A stretch of 64,000 nt of DNA from Streptomyces mirabilis (lineage in GTDB: Bacteria > Actinomycetota > Actinomycetes > Streptomycetales > Streptomycetaceae), in the NCBI RefSeq assembly GCF_039503195.1, contig NZ_JBCJKP010000001.1:2604001-2668000 (forward strand). Reading direction: 5' to 3'. The translations under genes were made by a program, and so were the position numbers. Within the stretch, counting starts at the first letter, position 1. Each line of letters starts with the position of its first letter. This document shows, one piece after another, positions 32,381 through 40,668 of the stretch. The notes under the pieces were generated by a model, which made no database searches, was not told the DNA's origin, and saw only the letters and a list, made by a program, of their open reading frames with translations.

Positions 32381-35300
32381 CCCGCACTCCCCGGACTCTG
32401 GTGCCACAACTTCTTTCCTCCCGCGGGCCCTTCGCCCGCGGGACGCAGATCGGCCCAGGGGTGCATCTCGTACCCCGTGGGCATCCGGATCTTCCGGCTC
32501 TCCTTCGTGCCCTCCCCCTCCGGCAGGGGCTCCGGTACGGGCTCCGCCAGCCGCGCCGCCACCACGTCGAGGCCGCCGTCGGCGCGCAGCTCGACCAGTT
32601 CGGCGAGGTTCCAGGCCGCCGCACCCACCACGCTGAGGCTGCGCGGGCCCCGGCGCTGCACCACTCCGCGCACCAGCAGCAGCCAGGAGTGGAAGACGGT
32701 GTGGGCGCAGGCGTCGTGCGAGTCGTCGAAGAAGGCGAGGTCGACCAGGCCGGTGCCGTCGTCCAGGGTGGTGAAGATGACGCGTTTGCCGGAGCGGATC
32801 GGCGGGGTCTGGGTGGCCGCCTTGGCGCCCGCGACCAGGACCGTCTCTCCGTGCCGCGCCTCCCGCAGCCGACGTGCCGTCACCACGCCCAGCTCCCCCA
32901 GGAACTCCCGGTGGTCGTCCATCAGATTGCGTGAGGCGTCCATCGACAACACGCCCAGTTCGGCGCTGAGCCGCTCCGCCGAGGAGAGGTCGGGCAGCCC
33001 GGCGGAGGCGGTCTTCCGCCCGCCCGAAAGCGGGAGTTGGCCGCCGCCCGCACCCCTGGATCCCCGGTGCAGTTCGGTCAGGTGCAGTTGCAGGTCACGC
33101 CGGTTGGCGCCGAACGCGTCCAGCGCGCCGACCTGCGCGAGCCGCTGTGCGAGCGGCCTGCTCGGCCGGGCCCGCTCCCAGAAGTCGAGCAGGGAGGCGT
33201 ACGGCTGTCCGTCCGCGATCCGCGCCGCCTCGGCCTCGCTGATGCCGTGCACGTCGGAGAGAGCGAGGCGGACACCCCAGCGGCCGACGGAGTCATCCGA
33301 TTCAGACACCAGTTCGATACGGTGGGCGACCGCCGACCGGTTCACGTCCAACGACAGGATCGGCACCCCCCGCCGCCGCGCGTCCGCCAGCAACAGTCGC
33401 TTCGGATACATCCCGGGGTCGTGCGTGAGCAACCCGGCGTAGAAGGCGGCCGGGTGATGGGCCTTCAGCCACGCCGACTGGTACGTCGGGACGGCGAAGG
33501 CGACCGCGTGCGCCTTGCAGAAGCCGTACGACCCGAAGGCCTCGACGATCTCCCAGGTCCGCGCGATGGTCTCGGCGTCGTACCCCTTGGCCGCCGCGTT
33601 CTGTGCGAACCAGAACCGGATCCGCCCCTGCGACTCGGGGTCGGACAGCCCGCGCCGCACCCGGTCCGCCTCGTCGCGTCCGCAGCCGGTCATGATGTCG
33701 ACGATGTCGATGATCTGCTCGTGGAAGACCACGACGCCGTACGTCTCCTTCAGTGGTCCCTCCAGGTCCGGGTGCGGATAGCGGATCAGCGCCCGCCCGT
33801 GCCGCGCCTCGATGAACGGCCGCACCATGTCGGCGGCGACCGGTCCCGGCCGGAAGAGCGAGATGTCGACGACGAGGTCGTGGAAGGTCGCGGGCTGCAG
33901 CCGTCCGACCAGGTCGCGCTGTCCGGGCGACTCGATCTGGAAGCAGCCCAGCGTCTCGGCGGACTGGATGAGCCGATAGGTCGCCGGGTCGCCCGGCGCC
34001 ACCGCGTCGATGTCCGGCCGGTCCCCCGTGGCCCGCTGCACCTCGGCCACCGCGTGCGCCATCGCGGACTGCATCCGCACACCCAGCACATCGAGCTTGA
34101 GCAGCCCGAGGTCCTCGACGTCCTCCTTGTCGAACTGCGACATGGGGAAACCCTCGCCGCTGGTCGGCACGACCGGCGTACGGGCGAGCAGGGAGGCGTC
34201 GGAGAGGAGTACCCCGCACGGGTGCATGGCGATGCCGCGCGGGAGGGCGTCGAGGGACTCGACCAGCTCCCACAGCCGCCCGTACTTCTCCCCCTTCCGC
34301 TGAACCTCCCGCGCCAGCTCCCGCAGTTCGGGCAGCTCGTCCATCGCCGCACGGGCGTCGCGGGCGCGGATGTGCGGGAAGGACTTGGCGATCCGGTCGA
34401 TGTCGGCCGGGTCCATGGAGAGGGCGGCACCCACATCGCGGACGGCGTGTCGGACCCGGTAGGTCTCGGGCATCGAGACGGTCGCGACCCGCTCGGCGCC
34501 GAACCGGTCGATGATCGCGCGGTAGACCTCCAGCCGGCGCGCGGACTCCACGTCGATGTCGATGTCGGGCAGCACCGAGCGGCGCTTGGACAGGAAGCGC
34601 TCCATCAGCAGCCCGTGCTCGACCGGGTCGGCGTGCGCGATGCCGAGGAGGTGGTTGACGAGGGAGCCCGCGCCGGAACCGCGCGCGGCGACCCGGATGC
34701 CCATCTTCCGTACGTCGTCCACGACCTGGGCGACCGTCAGGAAATACGAGGCGAAGTCGTGGTGGGCGATGATGTCCAGCTCGCGGTGCATCCGTTCCCA
34801 GTAGGCCCGCTTGCTGTCATAGCCGCGCAGCACCATGCCCGCCGCCGCCCGGGAGGCCAGGACGCGCTGGGCGGTGCGCCGGCCCGCACCGACGAGATGC
34901 GGCTCGGGGAAGTGGACGGTGCCGATACCGAGGTCGTCCTCGGGATCGACGAGACACTCGGCGGCGGTGGCCTGGGTCTGTTCGAGCAGACGGTGCGCCG
35001 TGTCACGGCGGTAGCCCGCGGCCTCGACGATCCGTTCGGCGGCGCCCAGCATGGCGGCCTCGCCCTTGAGCCAGGCCTCGCCGGAGTCCAGCTCGCGCCG
35101 GGGGTCGACGGGGACGAGGCGGCGGGCGGCGTCCAGGACGTCGGCGACCGGACCGAGGCCCGGGTCGGCGTACCGGACCGCGTTGCTGAGCACCGGGCGC
35201 ACCCGCTGTTCGGCGGCGAAGCCGACGGTGCGGGCGGCGAGCCGCAGGGACCCGGGGCCGGTGCCCTCGCGGCCGTGCCAGACGGCTTCGAGGCGCAGGG

Positions 35301-35961
35301 CGTCGCCGTAGATCTCCCGCCAGGGCGCGAGCAGCTTCGCGGCGCGGTCGGGGCGCCCCGCGGCGAGTGCGCGGCCGACGTCGGAGGCGGGGCCGAGCAG
35401 TACGGTCAGTCCTTCGGCGTGGTTGTCCGGCCGGAGCAGCAGGGGCTGCCGCCCCGGGCCGCTGTCGGGACCGCCGCCCGCGTGCGCCGCCGTGACGACT
35501 CTGCAGAGGTCGGCCCAGCCGGCCGCGCCGTCCCGGGCGAGGAAGGTCACCCGGGGAGTCGACTCGTCGATGAAGGCACCGCCACGGACCGGGGCGCGGC
35601 GTCGCTCCCCTCGTACGGGCTCCCCGGCTCCTCGTACGAGTTCCCCGGCCGCTCGGGCGGAAGCCGAGCCCGTCGGCGCGGAGGCCCCGGCCGTCCGGGC
35701 GAAGGACCCCGCCGTTCGGGCGGACGCCCTCGCCTCTCGGGCGGGAGCCTCGACCGCGAGCTCCGTCCCGAACAGCGGACGGACACCCGCCCTCGCGCAG
35801 GCCTTGGCGAACCGGACCGTGCCCGCGAGGCTGTCCCGGTCGGTGAGCGCGAGGGCGTCCATGCCCCGCTCCGAGGCACGCTCGGCCAGCCGCTCCGGGT
35901 GCGAGGCCCCGTACCGCAGGGAGAACCCGGAGGCGGTGTGCAGATGCGTGAATCCCGGCAC
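32377..35961 (-). CDS. dnaE2: Error-prone DNA polymerase III alpha subunit DnaE2
   Basis: A 1194-residue C-family polymerase. The PHP domain opens GFTHLHTASGFSLRYGASHPERL. The palm has YFLTVAQVVDDVRKMGIRVAARGSGAGSLVNHLLGI and SVLPDIDIDVESARR, holding the catalytic Asp residues. KAHAVAFAVPTYQSAWLKAHHP and a C-terminal OB fold (VLVAGAKAATQTPPIRSGKRVIF) complete the DnaE2/ImuC architecture. It lacks the tau-binding tail of replicative DnaE1. GTG at 35961 is chosen because GGGAGG lies six bases upstream and conserved sequence begins there; an ATG at 36027 is possible. It performs translesion synthesis in the SOS response. LexA-like boxes lie upstream. A seven-residue repeat expansion interrupts the PHP domain. 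Confidence 0.93.
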   Translation of the reverse strand: MPGFTHLHTASGFSLRYGASHPERLAERASERGMDALALTDRDSLAGTVRFAKACARAGVRPLFGTELAVEAPAREARASARTAGSFARTAGASAPTGSASARAAGELVRGAGEPVRGERRRAPVRGGAFIDESTPRVTFLARDGAAGWADLCRVVTAAHAGGGPDSGPGRQPLLLRPDNHAEGLTVLLGPASDVGRALAAGRPDRAAKLLAPWREIYGDALRLEAVWHGREGTGPGSLRLAARTVGFAAEQRVRPVLSNAVRYADPGLGPVADVLDAARRLVPVDPRRELDSGEAWLKGEAAMLGAAERIVEAAGYRRDTAHRLLEQTQATAAECLVDPEDDLGIGTVHFPEPHLVGAGRRTAQRVLASRAAAGMVLRGYDSKRAYWERMHRELDIIAHHDFASYFLTVAQVVDDVRKMGIRVAARGSGAGSLVNHLLGIAHADPVEHGLLMERFLSKRRSVLPDIDIDVESARRLEVYRAIIDRFGAERVATVSMPETYRVRHAVRDVGAALSMDPADIDRIAKSFPHIRARDARAAMDELPELRELAREVQRKGEKYGRLWELVESLDALPRGIAMHPCGVLLSDASLLARTPVVPTSGEGFPMSQFDKEDVEDLGLLKLDVLGVRMQSAMAHAVAEVQRATGDRPDIDAVAPGDPATYRLIQSAETLGCFQIESPGQRDLVGRLQPATFHDLVVDISLFRPGPVAADMVRPFIEARHGRALIRYPHPDLEGPLKETYGVVVFHEQIIDIVDIMTGCGRDEADRVRRGLSDPESQGRIRFWFAQNAAAKGYDAETIARTWEIVEAFGSYGFCKAHAVAFAVPTYQSAWLKAHHPAAFYAGLLTHDPGMYPKRLLLADARRRGVPILSLDVNRSAVAHRIELVSESDDSVGRWGVRLALSDVHGISEAEAARIADGQPYASLLDFWERARPSRPLAQRLAQVGALDAFGANRRDLQLHLTELHRGSRGAGGGQLPLSGGRKTASAGLPDLSSAERLSAELGVLSMDASRNLMDDHREFLGELGVVTARRLREARHGETVLVAGAKAATQTPPIRSGKRVIFTTLDDGTGLVDLAFFDDSHDACAHTVFHSWLLLVRGVVQRRGPRSLSVVGAAAWNLAELVELRADGGLDVVAARLAEPVPEPLPEGEGTKESRKIRMPTGYEMHPWADLRPAGEGPAGGKKLWHQSPGSAG
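35593..35739. repeat. 21-bp degenerate tandem repeat (seven units) inside dnaE2
   Basis: Exactly 147 bp encode seven heptads such as RTAGSFA, RTAGASA, RAAGELV and RGAGEPV, starting about residue 75 of DnaE2. They form a low-complexity Ala/Arg insertion between PHP-domain strands. Confidence 0.75.
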
Positions 35962-36019
35962 ACGCACCTCCCGTACCCGTCCGTATCCGTTCGTGTCCGA
36001 GGGCCCTCTCCACAGGCTC

Positions 36020-36080
36020 TCGAACATTCGTTCCCAATGACCTCACCCCCACCATAGACCAATTTCCGAACAAGTGTGCG
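36020..36080 (-). promoter_or_regulatory. Two LexA (SOS)-box-like sites upstream of dnaE2
   Basis: TCGAAC-N4-GTTCCC (36020-36035) has a perfect left half. CGAAC-N4-GTGCG (36067-36080) matches the actinobacterial SOS box CGAAC-N4-GTTCG at all but one position. A TATGGT -10-like hexamer lies between them on the minus strand (near 36048-36053). LexA control of the dnaE2/imuB-like operon is expected for the family. Confidence 0.7.
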
Positions 36081-36152
36081 ACATCCGTTCGAGCCCGTCC
36101 CACCTGCGCAAACACCGGTCCACCCGGCCCTGAGCAGGCAGGACGGAGCGCG

Positions 36153-37235
36153 TCAGCCGATCTGGGCGCCGAAGGCCGACAGCGCCTCGGTGACCGGCTG
36201 GAAGAAGGTCTCGCCGCCCGAGGTGCAGTCGCCGCTGCCGCCCGAGGTGAGGCCGATGGCCGTGGAGCCCGAGAAGAGCGAGCCGCCGCTGTCACCGGGC
36301 TCGGCGCAGACGTCGGTCTGGATGAGTCCGTCGACGATGTCGCCGTTGCCGTAGTTCACGGTGGCGTCCAGGCCGGTGACCGTGCCGCTGTGCACCTGGG
36401 TCGTCGAACCGCTGCGCGTCACCGACTGCCCGACGGTCGCCGCACCCGCCTGGGTGATGGGCTGCGCGGAGCCGTTGTAGAGATCGACCTCGCTCGGGTG
36501 GTCGACCGTCGAGGTGTACTTGACCAGACCGAAGTCGTTGCCGGGGAAGCTGGACTGCTCGTTCGTGCCGATCTCCTTGCCGCTGGAGTCCGACCAGGTG
36601 GAGATCGCCCGGGTGCAGTGCCCGGCGGTGATGAAGTACGGCAGGCCCCCCTTGACCACGTTGAAGCCCAGCGAGCAGCGCCCGCCGGAGCCGGTGATCG
36701 CGTCGCCGCCCGCGATGAAGGTCTTGAACTCCCCCTTCGTGCGCTGGAGTTCGGCCTTGGCGCCGAGACCGTCGACGACCTTGGTCAGCCGGGCGAGGGT
36801 CACGCCCCCGACCGTGCGGTCGGCGGTGACGACGACCTTGTTGGTCCCCGGGTCGGTCGCCCAGGACGTGCCGGGGATGGTCGCGTCCTTCTTGAGGGTG
36901 GTACGGGCGCTCGTCAGCTCGGCGAGGGAGTTCTCGACGATTCTGGCCCGGGCGCCGGCCGCCTCGACGACACGCGCCGCGGCCCGGTCGAGCACGTTGA
37001 CGACGAGGTGCCCTGCCTTCGCGTCGTAATACGTTCCCGCCGCGTCGGGACCCAGGTCCTTGCCGAGCGTCGAGGCGAGTTTTCCGGCCGCCGTGATCGA
37101 GAGCGGCCGGGGAGCCGCGCTCTTCTGCGTCTCGCTCGCGTTCGCAGTCTGGAAGGTGACTCCCGCGGCGATCAGAGCGGCGACACTCGCGCCTGCCACT
37201 GCTGCGCGACGCCCGGATATACGTCGGTGCTTCAC
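36153..37235 (-). CDS. Secreted streptogrisin/alpha-lytic-type serine protease (S1), zymogen
   Basis: A 360-residue preproprotease. The signal region is [26 protein letters not shown] 150-residue pro-region ending near [13 protein letters not shown] folds and then releases the protease. The mature domain begins around [14 protein letters not shown] and carries His in FITAGHC, Asp in [10 protein letters not shown] and Ser in [12 protein letters not shown]. Cysteines flank as in streptogrisins. GTG at 37235 has AGGAGG nine bases upstream. It digests proteins outside the cell, probably during aerial growth. A paralogue lies 1.4 kb further on; the two share the C-terminal FFQPVTEAL motif. Confidence 0.92.
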   Translation of the reverse strand: MKHRRISGRRAAVAGASVAALIAAGVTFQTANASETQKSAAPRPLSITAAGKLASTLGKDLGPDAAGTYYDAKAGHLVVNVLDRAAARVVEAAGARARIVENSLAELTSARTTLKKDATIPGTSWATDPGTNKVVVTADRTVGGVTLARLTKVVDGLGAKAELQRTKGEFKTFIAGGDAITGSGGRCSLGFNVVKGGLPYFITAGHCTRAISTWSDSSGKEIGTNEQSSFPGNDFGLVKYTSTVDHPSEVDLYNGSAQPITQAGAATVGQSVTRSGSTTQVHSGTVTGLDATVNYGNGDIVDGLIQTDVCAEPGDSGGSLFSGSTAIGLTSGGSGDCTSGGETFFQPVTEALSAFGAQIG

Positions 37236-37481
37236 TTCGCGTCCTCCTGTGGGGGGCGGCCCGGGAGGTCGTGGGGACCTCCGGGGCCGGAAGGCGTACG
37301 GAACCAAAAGGCGTACGGGCGCCCACTATTCCGAGACCCACAGGTGGCTCACAAGGTCGACTTCAGGACGCGCGTACAGCAACGGGTGTACGCCCCCGGC
37401 ACCTTGACCCTGCGTGATCGCACCCTGTGCGTTCGCAGTGCAAACACCGCGTGCGAGTGACGCATGTGCAGCCCATGAGGT

Positions 37482-38423
37482 CTAGTCCTGTCTGGTTTTC
37501 GACCCTTCAGGATCCGATCCCACCGGGGGCGCGAAGGAGGACGGTTGCTCCTGCACCGATTGCTCCACCGATTCCCGCACCGATTGCTCCACCGGTTGCT
37601 GCACCGATCCCCGCACCGGCTGCGTGGTCGACGGCCGCGCCTGCTCGGGTGCCGGGGCGGCCGGCTGCTGCGCCCGTTCCAGGAACCGCAGCAGTTCCAC
37701 CGGGAAGGGGAGCACGAGGGTGGAGTTCTTCTCTGCGGCGACCGCCACCACGGTCTGCAGCAGCCGCAGTTGGAGCGCGGCGGGCTGTTCGGACATCACC
37801 CCGGCGGCCTCCGCCAGCTTCTTGGACGCCTGGAGCTCGGCGTCCGCGTTGATGACCCGTGCGCGCCGTTCACGGTCGGCCTCGGCCTGCCGGGCCATCG
37901 ACCGTTTCATCGTCTCCGGCAGCGACACGTCCTTGATCTCGACCCGGTCGATCTGCACACCCCAGCCCATGGCCGGACTGTCGATCATCAGCTCCAGGCC
38001 CTGGTTGAGCTTCTCCCGGTTGGAGAGCAGATCGTCCAGGTCGCTCTTGCCGATGATCGAACGCAGCGAGGTCTGCGCCATCTGCGAGACCGCGAACTGG
38101 TAGTCCTCGACCTGGATGACCGCGTCGGCCGCGTCGACCACCTTGAAGTAGACGACCGCGTCGACCCGGACCGTGACGTTGTCCCGCGTGATGCCCTCCT
38201 GCGCGGGGACGGGCATCGTCACGATCTGCATGTTGACCTTGCGCAGCTTGTCGACGAAGGGCACCACCATGGTGAACCCGGGCCCGCGCACGTCCGAGCG
38301 CAACCGGCCCAGGCGCAACACCACACCACGTTCGTACTGTTTGACGACACGGGCCCCGGCCATCGCGTAGACGACCCCCACGGATACGACGGAGACTCCC
38401 GCCGCGACCAGTTCCTCGACCAT
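37482..38423 (-). CDS. Slipin/stomatin family SPFH protein
   Basis: A 313-residue membrane-associated protein. A short N-terminal hydrophobic hairpin (GVSVVSVGVVYAMAGARVV) precedes the SPFH domain (QYERGVVLRLGRLRSDVRGP through VEIKDVSLPETMKRSMARQ). A coiled-coil region follows (EADRERRARVINADAELQAS). The conserved VVPFVDKLRKVNMQ and LDDLLSNREKLNQ motifs are slipin hallmarks. The C-terminal 50 residues are Gln/Pro/Val repeats (QPVEQSVRESVEQSVQEQ) from a 12-bp DNA repeat. Slipins form large ring assemblies that organise membrane microdomains. No NfeD-type protease gene is adjacent, which is unusual for this family. ATG at 38423 follows a GTG one codon earlier. Confidence 0.9.
   Translation of the reverse strand: MVEELVAAGVSVVSVGVVYAMAGARVVKQYERGVVLRLGRLRSDVRGPGFTMVVPFVDKLRKVNMQIVTMPVPAQEGITRDNVTVRVDAVVYFKVVDAADAVIQVEDYQFAVSQMAQTSLRSIIGKSDLDDLLSNREKLNQGLELMIDSPAMGWGVQIDRVEIKDVSLPETMKRSMARQAEADRERRARVINADAELQASKKLAEAAGVMSEQPAALQLRLLQTVVAVAAEKNSTLVLPFPVELLRFLERAQQPAAPAPEQARPSTTQPVRGSVQQPVEQSVRESVEQSVQEQPSSFAPPVGSDPEGSKTRQD
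37554..37613. repeat. 12-bp tandem repeat in the slipin C-terminus
   Basis: Five units of CACCGATTGCTC or close variants (CACCGATTCCCG, CACCGGTTGCTG) run from 37554 to 37613. They encode alternating QSV/ESV four-residue repeats. Confidence 0.8.
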
Positions 38424-38521
38424 CACGGCCCCCCAGGGTCCGAAGTGGGCGCATCGGGCAAGTACCGCATCAGGCGCGTACCCGGCGTGTACTTCGACGG
38501 TAACTCCGTCACCCGAGCAAG

Positions 38522-38560
38522 GGCGAGCCCCCGCACGGCAGTTGCGTGCGGGGGCTCGCC
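38522..38560. terminator. Perfect 16-bp hairpin terminator downstream of the second protease
   Basis: GGCGAGCCCCCGCACG (38522-38537) pairs perfectly with its complement at 38545-38560 around a 7-base loop. It lies 50 bp after the protease stop and upstream of the slipin gene on the same strand. Confidence 0.8.
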
Positions 38561-38609
38561 TGCTGCTGGCTGCAGATCCGGTCGTGCGGGTGTTACGGGG
38601 GGCCGTCGG

Positions 38610-39509
38610 TCAGCCGACGCTCACGCCGTAGTAGCTCAGCGCCTCGGTGACCGGCTGGAAGAAGGTCGTACCGCCGGACGTGCAGTCACCACTGCCGCCG
38701 GAGGTCAGACCGTAGGCGACGGAACCCGCGTAGAGCGGACCGCCGCTGTCGCCGCCCTCGGCGCAGACCGTGGTCTGGATCATCTGGTAGACCACGTCGC
38801 CGCTGCCGTAGTTGACCGTGGCGTTCAGCGCGGTGACCCGGCCGCTGTGCGTGCCGGTGGTCGAGCCGCGACGGTAGACGGTCGTGCCCACGCTGGGCGT
38901 GGCGGCGCTGCTGATGGTCTGGCTGCCGACCGCGCTCGGGTGGGCGATCGAGGTGTTGGTGTAGCGCACCAGCGCGAAGTCGTTGGTCGGGAAGCTGTAG
39001 CTGACGTTCGTGCCCAGCGTGGTGGTGTGACCCGAGTTGGAGTACCAGGTGGAGGCGACCTGACCGCAGTGGCCGGCGGTCAGGAAGTAGTAGGTGCTCC
39101 CGCTGTGCACGTTGAAGCCGAGCGAGCAGCGGTAGGAACCGCCGTAGATGGCGTCGCCGCCGGTGATCAGCTTCTTGAACTTGCCCGGGGTGTGCTTGAT
39201 CGTGATGGCCGCGGCGTTGCCGCCCGCGTCCTTCTTGATCTTCGCGATCTCGGCCTTGGAGACCGTGCTGTCGACGGTGACGACGACGCGGTTCGTCTTG
39301 GCATCGACCGCCCAGGCGGTTCCCGCGATGTCGGACTTGAGTACCGACTTGTTCACCGTGCTCAGCTGGGTGGCGCTGAACGTCTGGGCGTCGGATGCGT
39401 TCGCGGTGGGGACGGAGAACGCTGCGGCGGCCAGGAGTCCGGTGGTCACGGCGATCAGCCGGGTCCGTCTCGCTATACCGCTGCGGGGGGTGGTGCGCTT
39501 GATCCTCAC
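38610..39509 (-). CDS. Secreted streptogrisin-type serine protease (S1)
   Basis: A 299-residue preproprotease. The signal region is [24 protein letters not shown]. The pro-region is shorter (about 80 residues, ending near [12 protein letters not shown]) than in the paralogue at 36153-37235. The mature enzyme begins [19 protein letters not shown], closely resembling streptogrisin B. The catalytic residues are His in FLTAGHC, Asp in [10 protein letters not shown] and Ser in [15 protein letters not shown] at 39509 has GGGAGG ten bases upstream. It stands alone and is followed by a strong terminator. Confidence 0.93.
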   Translation of the reverse strand: MRIKRTTPRSGIARRTRLIAVTTGLLAAAAFSVPTANASDAQTFSATQLSTVNKSVLKSDIAGTAWAVDAKTNRVVVTVDSTVSKAEIAKIKKDAGGNAAAITIKHTPGKFKKLITGGDAIYGGSYRCSLGFNVHSGSTYYFLTAGHCGQVASTWYSNSGHTTTLGTNVSYSFPTNDFALVRYTNTSIAHPSAVGSQTISSAATPSVGTTVYRRGSTTGTHSGRVTALNATVNYGSGDVVYQMIQTTVCAEGGDSGGPLYAGSVAYGLTSGGSGDCTSGGTTFFQPVTEALSYYGVSVG

Positions 39510-39821
39510 TTGTCGTTCCTCCCGAGGGAAGTAGGGGGCCCGCGTGGGGTCGGGGCCCGTGAGGCGCAGCCGGGAGCCGCCCGACCGGATTCCGGACAAG
39601 CCGTGCCCCTGACAAGCGCTGTGGGGGAGTATTCGGCCGCACGACCGACGGGCGCAAGGGCGCCTTTCGGCCGTGCAGCGTTCAACTGACGTTCCACCAG
39701 CGGCAGTTGATCTTCCCAGACTCAGGTGTGCGGATTGCGTGTCGATCGTCGGGGCACTCGAGGCGTCTGGAGAGCTTGGAGGAGTGAGCGGAGGGCGTGG
39801 AGGGCGTGGCGAAGTGAATCG
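39510..39821. other. Intergenic region upstream of the protease
   Basis: No gene is supported. It must contain the protease promoter and the end of the organosulfur operon. A degenerate GAGGGCGTGGAGGGCGTGG stretch (39788-39818) is the only repeat noticed. Open frames here are Arg/Trp-rich products of those repeats. Confidence 0.5.
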
Positions 39822-40664
39822 TCAGAGCAGCGTGCGCTCCCCCGCCGGAACGGCCACGCCCAGGGTGTTCCCGGGCGGCGGGAAGGGGCAGATGAAGTGG
39901 TCGGCGAACGCGCACGGCGGAAGCACGGCCCGGTTGAAGTCCACCGTCGTACGCCCCTCGGCGTCGGGCGCGGCGGGGCGCAGGAACCGGAAGCGGTAAC
40001 TGCTGTCCCCGCTGGTGGTGTCGGCGAACACGGCCCACAGCGAGCCGTCACTCTCCACCGACACCTGGAGCGTGAGGTCCTCGCCGTCCAGGGTGAAGGC
40101 GAGGATGCCGCCGAGCCCCAGACCGCGGGCGACTCCGTCCGCGTTCTCCACATGTACGGTCCGGCTCTCGCCGTACGGCGTGAAGTGCCCCGGCACCGAC
40201 CAGCGAGGGTCGTACGGCGTCGCCTCGACGCCCTTGAAGGCCGCGCGCGCCTCGGAGGCGGGGTCGAAGTCGCGTACGCCCCAGATCCCTTCGCGCACCA
40301 GGACGACGAACCGGCGCTCGTCGAGCCCGACCCGGGCGTCGGCCGCCGACCCGGGGTCGGCGTCGAGCCGGACCTCGCCGGTGAAGGGCTTTCCGTCCAG
40401 GCTCAGCCCGTCCTCGGGGGCGGCCGTCAGCAGGACCCCGTCCTCCTGGTCGGTCCACAGCCCGGGGATGTCCGGAAGTCGCCCGTCCGGATAGTCCTCC
40501 AGCCAGTGCGTGCCGGTGAGTGCCAACGGGCCGTAGGAGCCGGACACCGTCTCGACGCGGCGCTCGTGCCACCGTTCCCAGTCCTCGGATGCGTCGTCGA
40601 ACACGTCTGCGGATGTCCCGTCAGATACGTCTGCGGATGCGTCTGCGGATGCGTCTTTCGTCAT
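39822..40664 (-). CDS. DUF1684 domain protein, last gene of the organosulfur operon
   Basis: A 280-residue cytoplasmic protein of the DUF1684 family. It contains HERRVETVSGSYGPLALTGTHWL, SLDGKPFTGEVRLDAD, GIWGVRDFDP, TPYDPRWSVPGHFTPY and the characteristic C-terminal TVDFNRAVLPPCAFADHFICPFPPPGN. The conserved FNRAxxPPCAF segment, with Cys and metal-ligand-like residues, suggests an active site, but no activity is known to me. The first 25 residues are DASAD repeats from a 12-bp microsatellite. The ATG lies 4 bp after the stop of the flavin monooxygenase gene, so the genes are coupled and a shared pathway is very likely. Confidence 0.88.
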   Translation of the reverse strand: MTKDASADASADVSDGTSADVFDDASEDWERWHERRVETVSGSYGPLALTGTHWLEDYPDGRLPDIPGLWTDQEDGVLLTAAPEDGLSLDGKPFTGEVRLDADPGSAADARVGLDERRFVVLVREGIWGVRDFDPASEARAAFKGVEATPYDPRWSVPGHFTPYGESRTVHVENADGVARGLGLGGILAFTLDGEDLTLQVSVESDGSLWAVFADTTSGDSSYRFRFLRPAAPDAEGRTTVDFNRAVLPPCAFADHFICPFPPPGNTLGVAVPAGERTLL

Positions 40665-40668
40665 GTGA

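Noticed and set aside
33037..36057. 1006-residue plus-strand ORF antisense to dnaE2
   Set aside because: It is a shadow ORF; the minus strand encodes a complete DnaE2 with catalytic motifs.
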